Origin: Prescottella sp. R16
GTDB taxonomy: Bacteria > Actinomycetota > Actinomycetes > Mycobacteriales > Mycobacteriaceae
DNA: 64,000 nt
Direction: 5' to 3'
Assembly (NCBI RefSeq): GCF_030656875.1
Contig: NZ_CP130943.1
Span: 1,426,001 to 1,490,000 of the forward strand
In this document: piece by piece, positions 1-8,589 of the stretch
Layout: each line of letters begins with the position of its first letter
Numbering within the stretch: the first letter of the stretch is position 1
Program-made: the position numbers and the translations under genes
The notes under the pieces: generated by a model
Database searches by the model: none
What the model was told of the DNA's origin: nothing
Seen by the model: only the letters and a program-made list of their open reading frames with translations

Positions 1-776
1 TGGGACTGGCCGGCGGCATGATCGGGGACCTCGCGCTGGCCCGGGCCTGCCACGAGGAGGTGTTGGAACTGACGCGGGAGCGGGGCGAGCACCAGTTCCG
101 GGCCCAGGCCATGTACCTGTTGGGGTTGTCGCTGTGGCGGGAGGGAGAGCGGGCCCGCGCGGTGCGACTGTTCACCGATGCGCTGCCGCTGTCGTGGTCG
201 GTGGACGATCACTTCATCGGAGCCGGCTGCCTCGAGTCGTTGGCGTGGGCGGCCGCGGACGCCCGGCAGGGGGAGCGAGGCGCGATCCTGTCGGGTGCCG
301 CGCACGCGCTGCGGAGCGAGATGGGGGTGCCGCCGGTGCTGATTCCGACGATGCTCGCATACCCGGAGGAGTGCCGTCGGCAGTGCCGGCGGCTGCTGGG
401 GGATCGGGCGTTCGACGCGGCCTTCGAGCGCGGCGGCGACTTCCGGTTCGCGGACGCCGTCGACTTCGCGCTGGGCCGGGCCGAGTTCGGTCACCGCGGG
501 ACGGCCGCCCTGACCCGACGGGAGATGGGCGCGCCCACCGCGCCGCTGCGGATCGTGGTGCCGTCGGACACGACGCCCGCCCTGACCCGCCGGGAACAGC
601 AGGTCGCGGACCTCGTCGCGCAGGGGATGACGAATCGGGAGATCGCCGAGACGCTGGTGATATCGCCGCGCACCGCGGAGGGGCACGTCGAGCGGGTGCT
701 GGCGAAACTCGGTTTCGGCTCGCGCACCCAGATCGCGGCCTGGGTCGCCGAGCGCGGCAACGAACAGGCGACGTGA
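1..776 (+). CDS. LuxR-family transcriptional regulator, C-terminal part (5' truncated by window edge)
   Basis: The reading frame is open to the left edge, so the true start lies outside the window. The visible part is about 258 residues. It begins with helical TPR-like sequence of the kind that follows the ATPase core in large LuxR (LAL-like) regulators. It ends with a LuxR helix-turn-helix over the last 65 residues, containing LTRREQQVADLVAQGMTNRE and the recognition-helix segment VISPRTAEGHVERVLAKLGF. A DNA-binding activator is the family expectation. Whether an N-terminal ATPase is present cannot be seen. No ligand or target is evident. Confidence 0.85.
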   Translation, partial: GLAGGMIGDLALARACHEEVLELTRERGEHQFRAQAMYLLGLSLWREGERARAVRLFTDALPLSWSVDDHFIGAGCLESLAWAAADARQGERGAILSGAAHALRSEMGVPPVLIPTMLAYPEECRRQCRRLLGDRAFDAAFERGGDFRFADAVDFALGRAEFGHRGTAALTRREMGAPTAPLRIVVPSDTTPALTRREQQVADLVAQGMTNREIAETLVISPRTAEGHVERVLAKLGFGSRTQIAAWVAERGNEQAT

Positions 777-822
777 GTATCGGAACAGGTAGTTCTACGG
801 TCGTGCGGGGTCGCTGCGGGAC

Positions 823-1740
823 GTGATTCTGGATCGGTCCCGACCGATCACCCGAGACGAGGTTCTCCCGATGCGCAGCGCCGCGTTCCCGCGCCCGACG
901 ATTCTGCCTGCGGCGGAGTCCGGCCCACAGGTCCGGGTGGCGTCCGTGACCGGCCGGCCGGTGCCGTACTCGGTGGCCGGTTCCGGACGGCCGGTGGTGT
1001 TCCTGCACGGGTTCGGGCTCACCCCGCGCACGTATTCCGGTGCGATCGGTGCGCTCGCCGCGTCCGGAGTGCGGGTGTACGCGCCGGCCCTGCCCGGTTT
1101 CGGGGGTACCGATCCGCTGCCCCCGCAGGGGTCGGGTTCCGGTTCGGGATTCGACGGGTACGCCCGCTGGGTCGGCGGATTCCTCGACGCGGTCGGCCTC
1201 GACGGGGCCGTTCCCGTCGTCGGGCACTCGTTCGGCGGCGGGGTGGCGCTGGCGTCGGCCCACGCGCTGGGGGACCGGGTGTCGCAACTGGTGCTCGTCA
1301 ACGCGGTCGGTGGTGGTGCGTGGTCTCCGGCGGGGACGGTCCGTGAGATCCGGCAGCGTCCGCTGTGGCGGTGGGCGGCGTCGGCGGCCGTCGACACGAT
1401 TCTCGGTGGGACGCCGGTGTCGACGCTCGCCTCGATCACCGGTGATGCGCTGCGCAACACGGTGCGTGCGCCCGGATCCGTGTGGCGGATCGGGGACCTC
1501 GCCCGCAGCGCGGATCTGCGGGCGGAGGCGGGGCACGTCGCGGATCGGGGCGTCCCGACGACCCTGCTGTGGAGCCGCGGTGACACGTTCGTTCCGCAGG
1601 CCAGTTTCGAATCGTTGCGACGTGCGTTGGGGGATCCGCACGTGCACCGCGTCGCCGGCTGTCACAGCTGGCTGATCGGTGATCCGGGCGCGTTCGGGCG
1701 GGCGGTGCACGCAGCGCTGACACGATCCGCGCGATTGTGA
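823..1740 (+). CDS. alpha/beta-fold hydrolase
   Basis: The product of 305 residues has the alpha/beta hydrolase layout. VVFLHGFG forms the oxyanion-hole loop. VVGHSFGGGVAL is the nucleophile elbow with the catalytic Ser. SRGDTFVP near residue 250 offers the acid, and AGCHSWLIGDP near the end offers the catalytic His. The GTG at 823 is used here; an ATG at 871 would give 289 residues and is equally plausible, as neither has a strong ribosome binding site. No signal peptide is seen, so a cytoplasmic esterase-like enzyme is likely. The substrate is unknown. It follows the LuxR gene by about 45 bases and may be co-transcribed with the ligase gene downstream. Confidence 0.85.
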   Translation: MILDRSRPITRDEVLPMRSAAFPRPTILPAAESGPQVRVASVTGRPVPYSVAGSGRPVVFLHGFGLTPRTYSGAIGALAASGVRVYAPALPGFGGTDPLPPQGSGSGSGFDGYARWVGGFLDAVGLDGAVPVVGHSFGGGVALASAHALGDRVSQLVLVNAVGGGAWSPAGTVREIRQRPLWRWAASAAVDTILGGTPVSTLASITGDALRNTVRAPGSVWRIGDLARSADLRAEAGHVADRGVPTTLLWSRGDTFVPQASFESLRRALGDPHVHRVAGCHSWLIGDPGAFGRAVHAALTRSARL

Positions 1741-1784
1741 TCTACGTCATATAGTCTGGCTGTCCTCGACCAGTGGAGGTGGCC

Positions 1785-3290
1785 GTGTCGGAGTTGTCCC
1801 CGTCCTCGCCGTCGTCGGTGCCGTGTTCCCGGATCGTCCGTCGCTCCGACGGCCTGCTGCACTTCACGGGCCTGCCGTCGTGCCTCACCGAACTCCTCGA
1901 CATCGCCGCCCACCGGTACGCGGCCCGCGAGGCCGTCGTCGAGGTCGGCGGCCCCCGCCTCACGTACGCGCAGTTGTGGACGTCGGCGGCGCGGATCGCC
2001 GGCGGCCTGCTCGAACAGGGCGTCTCCATCGGCGACCGAGTCGCGATCCGGATACCCGACTCGACCCGATGGGTCCAGGCGTTCCTCGGAGTGCTGCTCT
2101 CCGGTGGGGTGCCGGTACCGGTACATCCCGGGCGCGGCCCCGAGCAGTTGCGGCACATCGCCGCAGACAGCGGCAGCATCCTCGTCCTCGACGCCGGTAC
2201 CGAGTTCCCCACCGGGACACCGTTCATCGACGACGGTGCCTCCCCGCAGGATTCGGCGTTGCTGTTCTACACCGGTGGCACCACCGGCCGGCCCAGGGGC
2301 GTCGAACTGAGTCACGAGAACGTGCTGTCGACGATCGAGGCGGTACTCGCCGCCCGGGAGAACCGGGGCGGTGACCGGCACGCGGTGCTGCTGCCGCTGA
2401 GTTCGGGGTCGGCGTGTGTCGCCCGGATGCTGCCGATCCTCGCGTCCGGCGGCACCGTCGTCCTGGTGCCGGACCCCGATCCCGACGGGCTGCTCCGGGT
2501 ACTCGCCGCGGAGCGGGTCGACCGGGTGAGCGTGACCGCGCCCCTCGCGCGGCGGCTCGCGGCCGCGTCGACGGACGCCGCTGCGGTGCGGGTCCTCGAA
2601 CTCGACGACGAACCGGTCTCCGCGGCGACGGTGATCCGGCTGCAGCAACTGTTCCCGGGTGCGGAGATCGTGACCGGGTGGGGCATGACGGAGACCGGTG
2701 GCGCCGGGATGGTGTTCCCGATCGCCCCGCGTCCGGTCCCGGCCGAACTGCTGCACGAGGGTATGGAGTTCGCCGTCACCGGTACCGGTGACGGCAGTGG
2801 GGCGGGGGAGTTGTGGTGCCGGGGGCCGAGCGTGATGCGGGGGTACTGGGCCGACCCCGACGGCACCGCCCGCACGACCACCGGCGGCTGGCTGCACACC
2901 GGTGACGTCGTGCGGATCGGCGCCGACGGCGGTCTGCGGATGGCGGGCCGGGCCGCGGACGCCGTCGAGATCCCGCGCGGTGTCGTCTACGGCCGGGAGG
3001 TCGAGGACGCGGTACTGGACTGCCCGGGGGTGGCCGAGGCCGTCGCCGTCGGCGTCGACACTCCACGGGGACCGGACCTGGGGGTCCTGGTGGTGCCCGA
3101 ACCCGGCGTCGATCTGCGGCTCGACACCGTCCGCGGTTTCCTCGACGCGCCTCTCGGCCACCGGCTGCCCCGGCAACTGTGTGCCAGCGCTCCGGCACTG
3201 CCACGCGGGGCCACGGGGCGGGTCGACCGGGCGGCAGTGAGACGATGGTTGGAGACCAGCTGTTCGACGAAGGAGCCCAGGCCGAGATGA
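1785..3290 (+). CDS. AMP-dependent synthetase/ligase family protein (short, atypical)
   Basis: This is a 501-residue member of the acyl-adenylating superfamily. The P-loop (A3) is FYTGGTTGRPRG near residues 161-172, A5 is GWGMTETGG, and A7 is WLHTGDVV. The GTG at 1785 is chosen because GGAGGT at 1775-1780 sits 4-5 bases upstream; an earlier in-frame GTG at 1773 has no such site. The A10 motif normally carries an invariant catalytic Lys (xxGK), but here it reads LPRGATGRVDR with Arg479. The A3 Lys is also Arg. Activity as an acyl-CoA ligase is therefore uncertain. The stop overlaps the next gene's start (ATGA), which implies translational coupling. Confidence 0.8.
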   Translation: MSELSPSSPSSVPCSRIVRRSDGLLHFTGLPSCLTELLDIAAHRYAAREAVVEVGGPRLTYAQLWTSAARIAGGLLEQGVSIGDRVAIRIPDSTRWVQAFLGVLLSGGVPVPVHPGRGPEQLRHIAADSGSILVLDAGTEFPTGTPFIDDGASPQDSALLFYTGGTTGRPRGVELSHENVLSTIEAVLAARENRGGDRHAVLLPLSSGSACVARMLPILASGGTVVLVPDPDPDGLLRVLAAERVDRVSVTAPLARRLAAASTDAAAVRVLELDDEPVSAATVIRLQQLFPGAEIVTGWGMTETGGAGMVFPIAPRPVPAELLHEGMEFAVTGTGDGSGAGELWCRGPSVMRGYWADPDGTARTTTGGWLHTGDVVRIGADGGLRMAGRAADAVEIPRGVVYGREVEDAVLDCPGVAEAVAVGVDTPRGPDLGVLVVPEPGVDLRLDTVRGFLDAPLGHRLPRQLCASAPALPRGATGRVDRAAVRRWLETSCSTKEPRPR

Positions 3291-4249
3291 CGGCATTCGC
3301 AGAACTGCACATGCACATCGAGGGTGCGCTCGGGCCGGACCTGATCTTCGGGCTCGCCGAACGCAACCGCATGCACCTGCCGTACGACTCGCTCGCCGAC
3401 CTCGAGTCCCGCTACGAGTTCACCGATCTGCAGTCGTTCCTCGACCTGTACTACGCGAATCTGGCGGTGCTGCGGACTGCCGACGACTTCGCCGACCTCA
3501 CCCGCGACTACCTGCGGCGGGCTGCGGCGGCCGGGGTGCGGCACGCGGAGATCTTCTTCGATCCGCAGGCGCACACCGCACGGGGGGTGCCGCTGCAGGT
3601 GGTGCTCGACGGCATCCTCGACGTGCTGGCGGTCAGTGAACACGAGTTCGGGATGAGCACCGGACTGATCGCGTCGTTCCTGCGGGACCAGCCGGTGCAC
3701 GACGCGGAAGCGGTGCTGGACGAACTGTTGCGGCTGCGGGCGCCGATCATCGGGGTCGGCCTCGACTCCGCGGAGGTGGGGAATCCGCCGACCCTGTTCG
3801 AGGACGTGTTCGCGCGGGCCCGCGCGGAGGGACTGCACGCTGTCGCGCACGCCGGCGAGGAGGGGCCGCCGGAGTACATCCGGCAGGCACTGGACGTACT
3901 CGGAGTCGAGCGCATCGACCACGGTGTGCGCTGCCTCGAAGATCCGGAACTGGTGCGGAGGCTGGTCGACGAGGAGATCCCGCTGACGGTGTGCCCGCTG
4001 TCGAACGTCCGTCTGCGCGTGGTCGATTCGCTCGGGCAGCACCCGTTGCGGACGATGCTCGACGCCGGACTGAAGGTGACGGTGAACTCCGACGACCCCG
4101 CCTATTTCGGCGGGGACGTCGGAGTGAACTTCGCCCGGCTGCGCGAGGAGCTCGCTCTCACCGACGGCGAGGTGGAGACGTTGGCGCGCAACTCGATCGA
4201 GGCGTCGTTCGCGTCACCGGCCCGCAAGGAGCAGCTGCTCGCGATGTAG
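3287..4249 (+). CDS. adenine deaminase, adenosine deaminase-like family
   Basis: The product is 320 residues. It is a zinc amidohydrolase of the adenosine/adenine deaminase family, which converts adenine (or adenosine) to hypoxanthine (or inosine) in purine salvage. The metal and catalytic motifs are in order: HMHIEGA near the start, HAGEEG in the middle (His ligand and proton-shuttling Glu), ERIDHGVRC, TVCPLSNVRL, and VNSDDPAYF with the catalytic Asp pair. The segments FTDLQSFLDLYY and RHAEIFFDPQAHT are typical of the fungal/bacterial adenine deaminase branch (Aah1-like) rather than true adenosine deaminase, so adenine is the likelier substrate. The ATG overlaps the stop of the upstream ligase gene; an AAGGAG site at 3270-3275 precedes it. 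Confidence 0.85.
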   Translation: MTAFAELHMHIEGALGPDLIFGLAERNRMHLPYDSLADLESRYEFTDLQSFLDLYYANLAVLRTADDFADLTRDYLRRAAAAGVRHAEIFFDPQAHTARGVPLQVVLDGILDVLAVSEHEFGMSTGLIASFLRDQPVHDAEAVLDELLRLRAPIIGVGLDSAEVGNPPTLFEDVFARARAEGLHAVAHAGEEGPPEYIRQALDVLGVERIDHGVRCLEDPELVRRLVDEEIPLTVCPLSNVRLRVVDSLGQHPLRTMLDAGLKVTVNSDDPAYFGGDVGVNFARLREELALTDGEVETLARNSIEASFASPARKEQLLAM

Positions 4250-4255
4250 GTCCGG

Positions 4256-4516
4256 TCAGCGTCGCCCGGTGACGAGTTTGACGAGGAACAGCAGGATGAT
4301 CGCGCCGAACAGGCAGGTCAGGAAACTGAAGAACCAGCCGCCGCTCTCGACGTCGAAGAACGCGCTGAGGATGAAACCGCCGATGAGGCCGCCGACGATG
4401 CCGACGACGACGTTGAGCAGGATGCCCATCTGCTCGTCGGTCTTCATGATCTTGCTGCCGATCCAGCCGGCGAGACCGCCGATGATGATCCAGCCGATGA
4501 TTCCGAGAGAGAGCAT
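4256..4516 (-). CDS. GlsB/YeaQ/YmgE-family stress membrane protein
   Basis: This small integral membrane protein of 86 residues has about three hydrophobic segments: residues 3-20, 32-52 and 62-80. The family signature is the glycine-rich IIIGGLAGWIGSKIMK with the following MGILLNVVVGIVGGLIGGF. Members are often called transglycosylase-associated proteins and are induced by stress in many bacteria; their biochemical role is not settled. It lies next to a Dps gene on the same strand, which fits a stress-response context. Its 3' end nearly abuts the convergent deaminase gene. Confidence 0.9.
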   Translation of the reverse strand: MLSLGIIGWIIIGGLAGWIGSKIMKTDEQMGILLNVVVGIVGGLIGGFILSAFFDVESGGWFFSFLTCLFGAIILLFLVKLVTGRR

Positions 4517-4588
4517 GATCGGTCCTTTCGTCGTGCCGGCGTCGGGGCGCCGCCGGACGTGGGTCTCGCGACAGAGCCGGTCGCCGCG

Positions 4589-5128
4589 TCAGCGTGCGCT
4601 GTCGGCGGCACCGATCTCGGTGGATACGCCCTCGTCGACCAGCTTGCCACCCGAGTTCTCGAGATGCGCGCGAACGAACCACTGGAACTTCTCCAACTCC
4701 GCGGTCTGGCCGATGAGCATGTCCTCGGTGATCGGATCGATATCGCCGGCCATCGCGATGGCCTTCCGGTTGTCCTCGATCAATCCGGTGTAGACGAGAT
4801 CGAGCGCCGCCAGATGTGCCTGGGCCGTGTCACGGCCCACCGCGTAGTCGTCCCACGTGCGGTCCTTCTCGACGGCGCCCGGGGTGCCCTTCGGGGAGAC
4901 GCCGAGGGCCGCGATGCGTTCGGCTGCCGCGTCGGCGTAGCCGCGCACCAGCTCCACCTGGGGATCGAGCATCTCGTGGACGCCGATGAAGTTGGGGCCC
5001 ACGACGTTCCAGTGGATGTGCTTGAGAGTCAGATGCAGGTCGTTGTAGGCGCTCAGTCGATTCTGCAGTGTGGACGCGACACGTGCTCCCTGCTCGGTGG
5101 TGAGTCCGGGAACTGTGAAGGTGGTCAT
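4589..5128 (-). CDS. dps: Dps-family DNA-binding ferritin-like protein
   Basis: The product is 179 residues and forms a ferritin-like four-helix bundle. Dps dodecamers oxidise iron with hydrogen peroxide and shield DNA in stationary phase. The ferroxidase signature is visible: LKHIHWNVVGPNFIGVHEML followed by a helix carrying AAAERIAALG. The start at 5128 (MTTFTVPGLTTEQ) matches the family N-terminus and has AAAGGA about 10 bases upstream; a longer open frame to 5302 is not needed. It lies upstream of the GlsB-type gene on the same strand with about 70 bases between them. Confidence 0.92.
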   Translation of the reverse strand: MTTFTVPGLTTEQGARVASTLQNRLSAYNDLHLTLKHIHWNVVGPNFIGVHEMLDPQVELVRGYADAAAERIAALGVSPKGTPGAVEKDRTWDDYAVGRDTAQAHLAALDLVYTGLIEDNRKAIAMAGDIDPITEDMLIGQTAELEKFQWFVRAHLENSGGKLVDEGVSTEIGAADSAR

Positions 5129-5240
5129 CTTCTGCTGTCCTTTCGTCGAGGGTGCACGATCGACCGTACTCGGAAATCTGTGTTCTGCACGGCAGATAAA
5201 TTTCCGGGAAGCAGAAGCAGAAGCAGGAGCAGGCGCGGGC

Positions 5241-7043
5241 TCAGATGGATTGCCGGTGACCGTAGTACTCGTGGTCCTCGTTGTAACCCCCGTGGCCGCC
5301 ACCGACTTCGGAGAAGTGCCGGACGAATTCGATTGCGCCGACCCATTTGACGTGTTTGAACCCGTGCTGGAGTTCGTTGCGCAGCCGCAGCGGTGAACCG
5401 TGATCGAACGTGAGGGGTGCGTCGTTCATGTCGTACGCGAGCATCGTCAGGTGGTGGCCCATCTGCTCGACCGGGTGCGCGTCGTAGTAGGTGCCGCCGT
5501 CGGAACCTTCGGCGAGGGAATAGAAGACGACCCATTTCGCGTCGGGCAGGGGGTGGACGAGGTCGACGATCGTCTGCATCGACACGCCACCCCATTTCGC
5601 GACCCCCGACCACCCCTGGATGCAGAAGTGCTGCGTGGTCTGCTCGTGGTGGGGCAGGGCGTGCAGGTCGTCGAGGGACAGGTCGACGGGGTGCTCGACG
5701 AGCCCGAAGACCCGCAGTCGGTAGTCACGAAAGTCGTTTTCCGCCAGGTGTTTGTACTCGGCGCTGTCGGGGGTGGTGCCGTTGGGCCACAGATACGGGG
5801 AGACGTCGTCGTCGGTGTAGGCGCCGGGTTTCGGGTTCACGTACTCGAACAGTCGCTGGAACGGTCCGATCAGCGCGTACCCGACCCGCTGCACGACGCG
5901 CGGATGCCGGAACGTGAACGGGGTGGCCGCGACCCACGCGACGGTCGTCACGACCAGTGCGACGCAGAAGACCCCGAATCCGATCCACGAGTCGTCGTCG
6001 CGTCCGGCGAACATGTGGTTGAAGTTGCGCAGTGCGCTCGTCGTCACCACGAACGTCACATGAATGACGATGAACTGCACGAACCACACCATCACCAGGA
6101 AGTGGATCGAGCGGGCCAACTGGATGTTGAGCGGCTTGCCGATCCACGGGAACCGCGTCGACAACGCCGGCGACATCGCCAGCCCGGACAGCACCGCGAG
6201 TGGCGCGAACACGAACACGGTGAGGAAGTACGTGAGCAGTTGCAGGCTGTTGTAGACGATCCAGCCGTTGTCCGTCGGCCAGTCCAGCGACAGATAGCGG
6301 ACCAGGACGGTCACCGCGTTCGGGAACACCTCCCAGCTGGACGGGACCAGGTGCCGCCACTGGCCGGTGGTGAACAGCAACACGAAGAACACGATCCCGT
6401 TGACCAGCCACAGCACGTCGGCGCCGAGGTGCCACCACCGGGCCAATCCGATCGAGTGCCGGATCCCGGGCAGACCGACCTGGCCGGGCAGGCCGACGGA
6501 ATCCTCCTTCGCGGTCCACACACGCCCCTTCGGCACCCGGTGCTGGACGCGCAGCCACTCCTTGCCGGGGGTGCAGTCGCGGGTGAAGTACAACCGCGGA
6601 TGGTCGACGAAGATCTGGATCCCGGACCGGATGATGAACGTCATCAGGAACAGGTTGAAGAAGTGCTGCCACTGCACCCACGCGGGGAACCCCTGATGTT
6701 CCTCGAGTTCGACGGGCACGTGGGTGCCGGGATGCCGGACCATGAAGTCCTGCATCGCCGGAATGTTGTGGACGCCCTTGGCGATCGCGACAGCCGAGAT
6801 GAGCACGACGAATCCGATCGGCAGCAGCCACAGGACGTTGAACCATCTGTCGCGGCCGATGCGCAGGCGGGGCGCGATACCGCCGGTGTGCGGTATCCGC
6901 CCGGCCCACGTGCCGGGATCGAGGACGTCGTTGCCGGGTTCGAGCCTCGGACGACGATCGGAGAGTGAGGTACTGCCCGCCCCGTGGGCGCTCGGTGTGG
7001 AACCGGTGGGTCGATCAGGGGCAGGGCGATCGACAGAGCCCAT
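5241..7043 (-). CDS. membrane cytochrome b561-like / molybdopterin oxidoreductase fusion protein
   Basis: The 600-residue protein has two parts. Residues about 70-405 contain several long hydrophobic helices with His residues placed as in di-haem cytochrome b561 domains (WVQWQHFFNLFL, LARWWHLGADVLW, SIHFLVMVWFVQFIVIH). Residues about 425-585 form a sulfite oxidase/YedY-type molybdopterin domain. FCIQGWSG carries the predicted molybdenum-ligating Cys474, and HGSPLRLRNELQ is a family motif. A membrane-bound redox enzyme passing electrons between a pterin site and the quinone pool is inferred; the substrate is unknown. No twin-arginine leader is present. The small gene just upstream ends 10 bases before this start. 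Confidence 0.85.
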   Translation of the reverse strand: MGSVDRPAPDRPTGSTPSAHGAGSTSLSDRRPRLEPGNDVLDPGTWAGRIPHTGGIAPRLRIGRDRWFNVLWLLPIGFVVLISAVAIAKGVHNIPAMQDFMVRHPGTHVPVELEEHQGFPAWVQWQHFFNLFLMTFIIRSGIQIFVDHPRLYFTRDCTPGKEWLRVQHRVPKGRVWTAKEDSVGLPGQVGLPGIRHSIGLARWWHLGADVLWLVNGIVFFVLLFTTGQWRHLVPSSWEVFPNAVTVLVRYLSLDWPTDNGWIVYNSLQLLTYFLTVFVFAPLAVLSGLAMSPALSTRFPWIGKPLNIQLARSIHFLVMVWFVQFIVIHVTFVVTTSALRNFNHMFAGRDDDSWIGFGVFCVALVVTTVAWVAATPFTFRHPRVVQRVGYALIGPFQRLFEYVNPKPGAYTDDDVSPYLWPNGTTPDSAEYKHLAENDFRDYRLRVFGLVEHPVDLSLDDLHALPHHEQTTQHFCIQGWSGVAKWGGVSMQTIVDLVHPLPDAKWVVFYSLAEGSDGGTYYDAHPVEQMGHHLTMLAYDMNDAPLTFDHGSPLRLRNELQHGFKHVKWVGAIEFVRHFSEVGGGHGGYNEDHEYYGHRQSI

Positions 7044-7053
7044 GACTTCGACG

Positions 7054-7311
7054 CTACGCCACCGGTGCGTGGCGCACGAGCAGGGCGGACACCTCGATCA
7101 GGGCGATACCGCCGACGGTGACGGTGCCGACGAATGCCCCGACGGAGGTGCCCACAGCGGCGCCGACGATCGTGCCGGTGAGACTCCCCAGGGTCATGGC
7201 GGTGGAGAGCGTGTCCGCAGCGGTCGACAGCCGGGGGTCGGAGAGCACCGGCGGGGTCAGGAGAGCCGGCGGGGGCGAGGGGAAGGCCGGGACGGAGAAG
7301 ACGGTGGACAT
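7054..7311 (-). CDS. small glycine-rich membrane protein, unknown function
   Basis: The product has 85 residues. A proline-rich N-terminus is followed by a Gly/Ala/Val-rich segment, GTIVGAAVGTSVGAFVGTV, resembling a glycine-zipper membrane helix pair. A GAAGGG ribosome binding site lies about 8 bases upstream of the ATG. It precedes the cytochrome/molybdopterin gene on the same strand with only 10 bases between, so the two are probably one operon. I do not recognise a family. Confidence 0.6.
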   Translation of the reverse strand: MSTVFSVPAFPSPPPALLTPPVLSDPRLSTAADTLSTAMTLGSLTGTIVGAAVGTSVGAFVGTVTVGGIALIEVSALLVRHAPVA

Positions 7312-7556
7312 GACAACGACCCTTCGGTCGTCCGCGCGAGCCGCACGGTCGGGCAGGGACTGTGACCGTGGCTGTGACCGGATTTCATCGTCCCCACCTC
7401 CTCACGGTCGTGGCACGGTGCTCGTGGCACACCGGCCCGGTGGATCGGGTCCATGTCCAGAACGGCACCGGGCCGGTCGGGACGCACCCCTGCACGTTGA
7501 CGGGTCGTGACCGGCCTGGTTGTGTCGAGGACACGCCCCGAACGGGAGGGAACACG

Positions 7557-7934
7557 ATGGTGAAGACGGACGGACGGGTCCGGGTGCGCCGCATCTACGA
7601 GGAACCCGACTCCCACGACGGCACCCGGGTCCTCGTCGACCGGATCTGGCCGCGCGGCGTCAGCAAGGAACGCGCGCATCTCGACGAGTGGTGCAAGCAG
7701 ATCGCGCCGTCGACCGACCTGCGCAAGTGGTACGGGCACGAGCCGGACCGGTTCGACGAGTTCACCCGCCGCTACCTCGACGAACTCACCGAGGACGAGC
7801 ACGCGGCCGCCGTCGAGCACCTGCGCGAGCTGGCACGCGACGGCACGCTGACGCTGCTGACCGCGACGAAGGCCGTCGACATCAGCGAGGCCGCGGTGCT
7901 CGCCGACGTGGTCGCGGGCCGGGCGTCATCCTGA
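7557..7934 (+). CDS. DUF488 family protein
   Basis: This 125-residue protein matches DUF488 (YeaO-like) across its length. RVLVDRIWPRGVSKE is the family signature, followed by WCKQIAPSTDLRKWYGHEP and a C-terminal ARDGTLTLLTATK segment. The biochemical function is not established. GGGAGGG at 7544-7550 supports the ATG at 7557; longer upstream frames lack such a site. The 3' end overlaps the last codons of the decayed patatin gene on the other strand. Confidence 0.88.
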   Translation: MVKTDGRVRVRRIYEEPDSHDGTRVLVDRIWPRGVSKERAHLDEWCKQIAPSTDLRKWYGHEPDRFDEFTRRYLDELTEDEHAAAVEHLRELARDGTLTLLTATKAVDISEAAVLADVVAGRASS

Positions 7935-8373
7935 TCCGATACTGCTCGTTCCGAGCTGTCGCCGGGTGTGCCGACGTCCGAGACGAACCGCCCGCCGGGT
8001 GAACGCCGGGTCGAAGAACAGATAGCTGAGCAGGTTGCCGTGGTCGTCGGGGTCGCCACCGATGAGCCGCGACAGCATCCACATCGACGGATTCCGGGCG
8101 AGGCCGAACGTGCCGTACCGGGCGTGGAACGCGTCGTCGGCGAGGGCGGCGATGTCGCCGCGTCATCGGCTGGGTAGCGACGACACCGAGCCGGTCGCAG
8201 CCGAACGCGATCGCCGGGCTGAGCGGGGCGTTCAGGCGCAGGCCTCCGTCGACGTACCAGCCTGCCCACGGCTCGGGATCGTAGATCCGGACGGGCCGGA
8301 ACAGCAGCGGCACCGACGGGTGTTTCTCGACGAACACGACGGTGCCGCCCGTTGCGACCGAGGTGGTCGTCAC
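7926..8373 (-). pseudogene. patatin-like phospholipase remnant, truncated and frameshifted
   Basis: The minus strand encodes the C-terminal half of a patatin-type lipid acyl hydrolase. From 8373 one frame reads TTTSVATGGTVVFVEKHPSV and then GWYVDGGLRLNAPLSPAI, which holds the Asp-Gly motif of the catalytic dyad. Near 8160-8170 the homology moves to another frame, which continues ADDAFHARYGTFGLARNPSM and DPDDHGNLLSYLFFDPAF before a stop at 7926-7928. The N-terminal half, with the Gly-rich oxyanion loop and the GxSxG nucleophile, is absent. The gene is therefore both N-terminally deleted and frameshifted, and is judged non-functional. Confidence 0.8.
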
Positions 8374-8403
8374 CCGCGACGACCAGGCCGGTCCGCGAGT
8401 CTG

Positions 8404-8529
8404 TCACGGGGCCGGGTCCGGTGGCGGATCGGCCACGGTCCGGCAGCCGCCCACCACGAGTGCGACGGCGAGCGCGACCGCGCAGGCCGCGCAGCGTGTC
8501 GGTGGGACGGGATCGACCGGTGGGCGCAT
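8404..8529 (-). CDS. 41-residue lipoprotein-like peptide, possibly the leader left from a deleted gene
   Basis: A short frame begins with ATG at 8529, preceded by GAAGGAG with 5-6 bases of spacing, which is a strong ribosome site. It encodes a lipoprotein leader, CAVALAVALVVGGC, and then only about 12 residues before a stop. It lies directly upstream of the patatin remnant on the same strand. The leader may be all that survives of the original gene's 5' end after an internal deletion. A genuine tiny lipoprotein is the alternative. Confidence 0.4.
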   Translation of the reverse strand: MRPPVDPVPPTRCAACAVALAVALVVGGCRTVADPPPDPAP

Positions 8530-8589
8530 GACGGCTCCTTCGAGCCGGTGCCTCCCCGGGGCGGGAGGCCCTCGGTTCCACCTTGGCAC

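Noticed and set aside
5400..6968. 522-residue + strand open frame opposite the cytochrome/molybdopterin gene
   Set aside because: Composition is Arg/Val/Asp/His-rich with no known motif. The opposite strand encodes a clear membrane enzyme.
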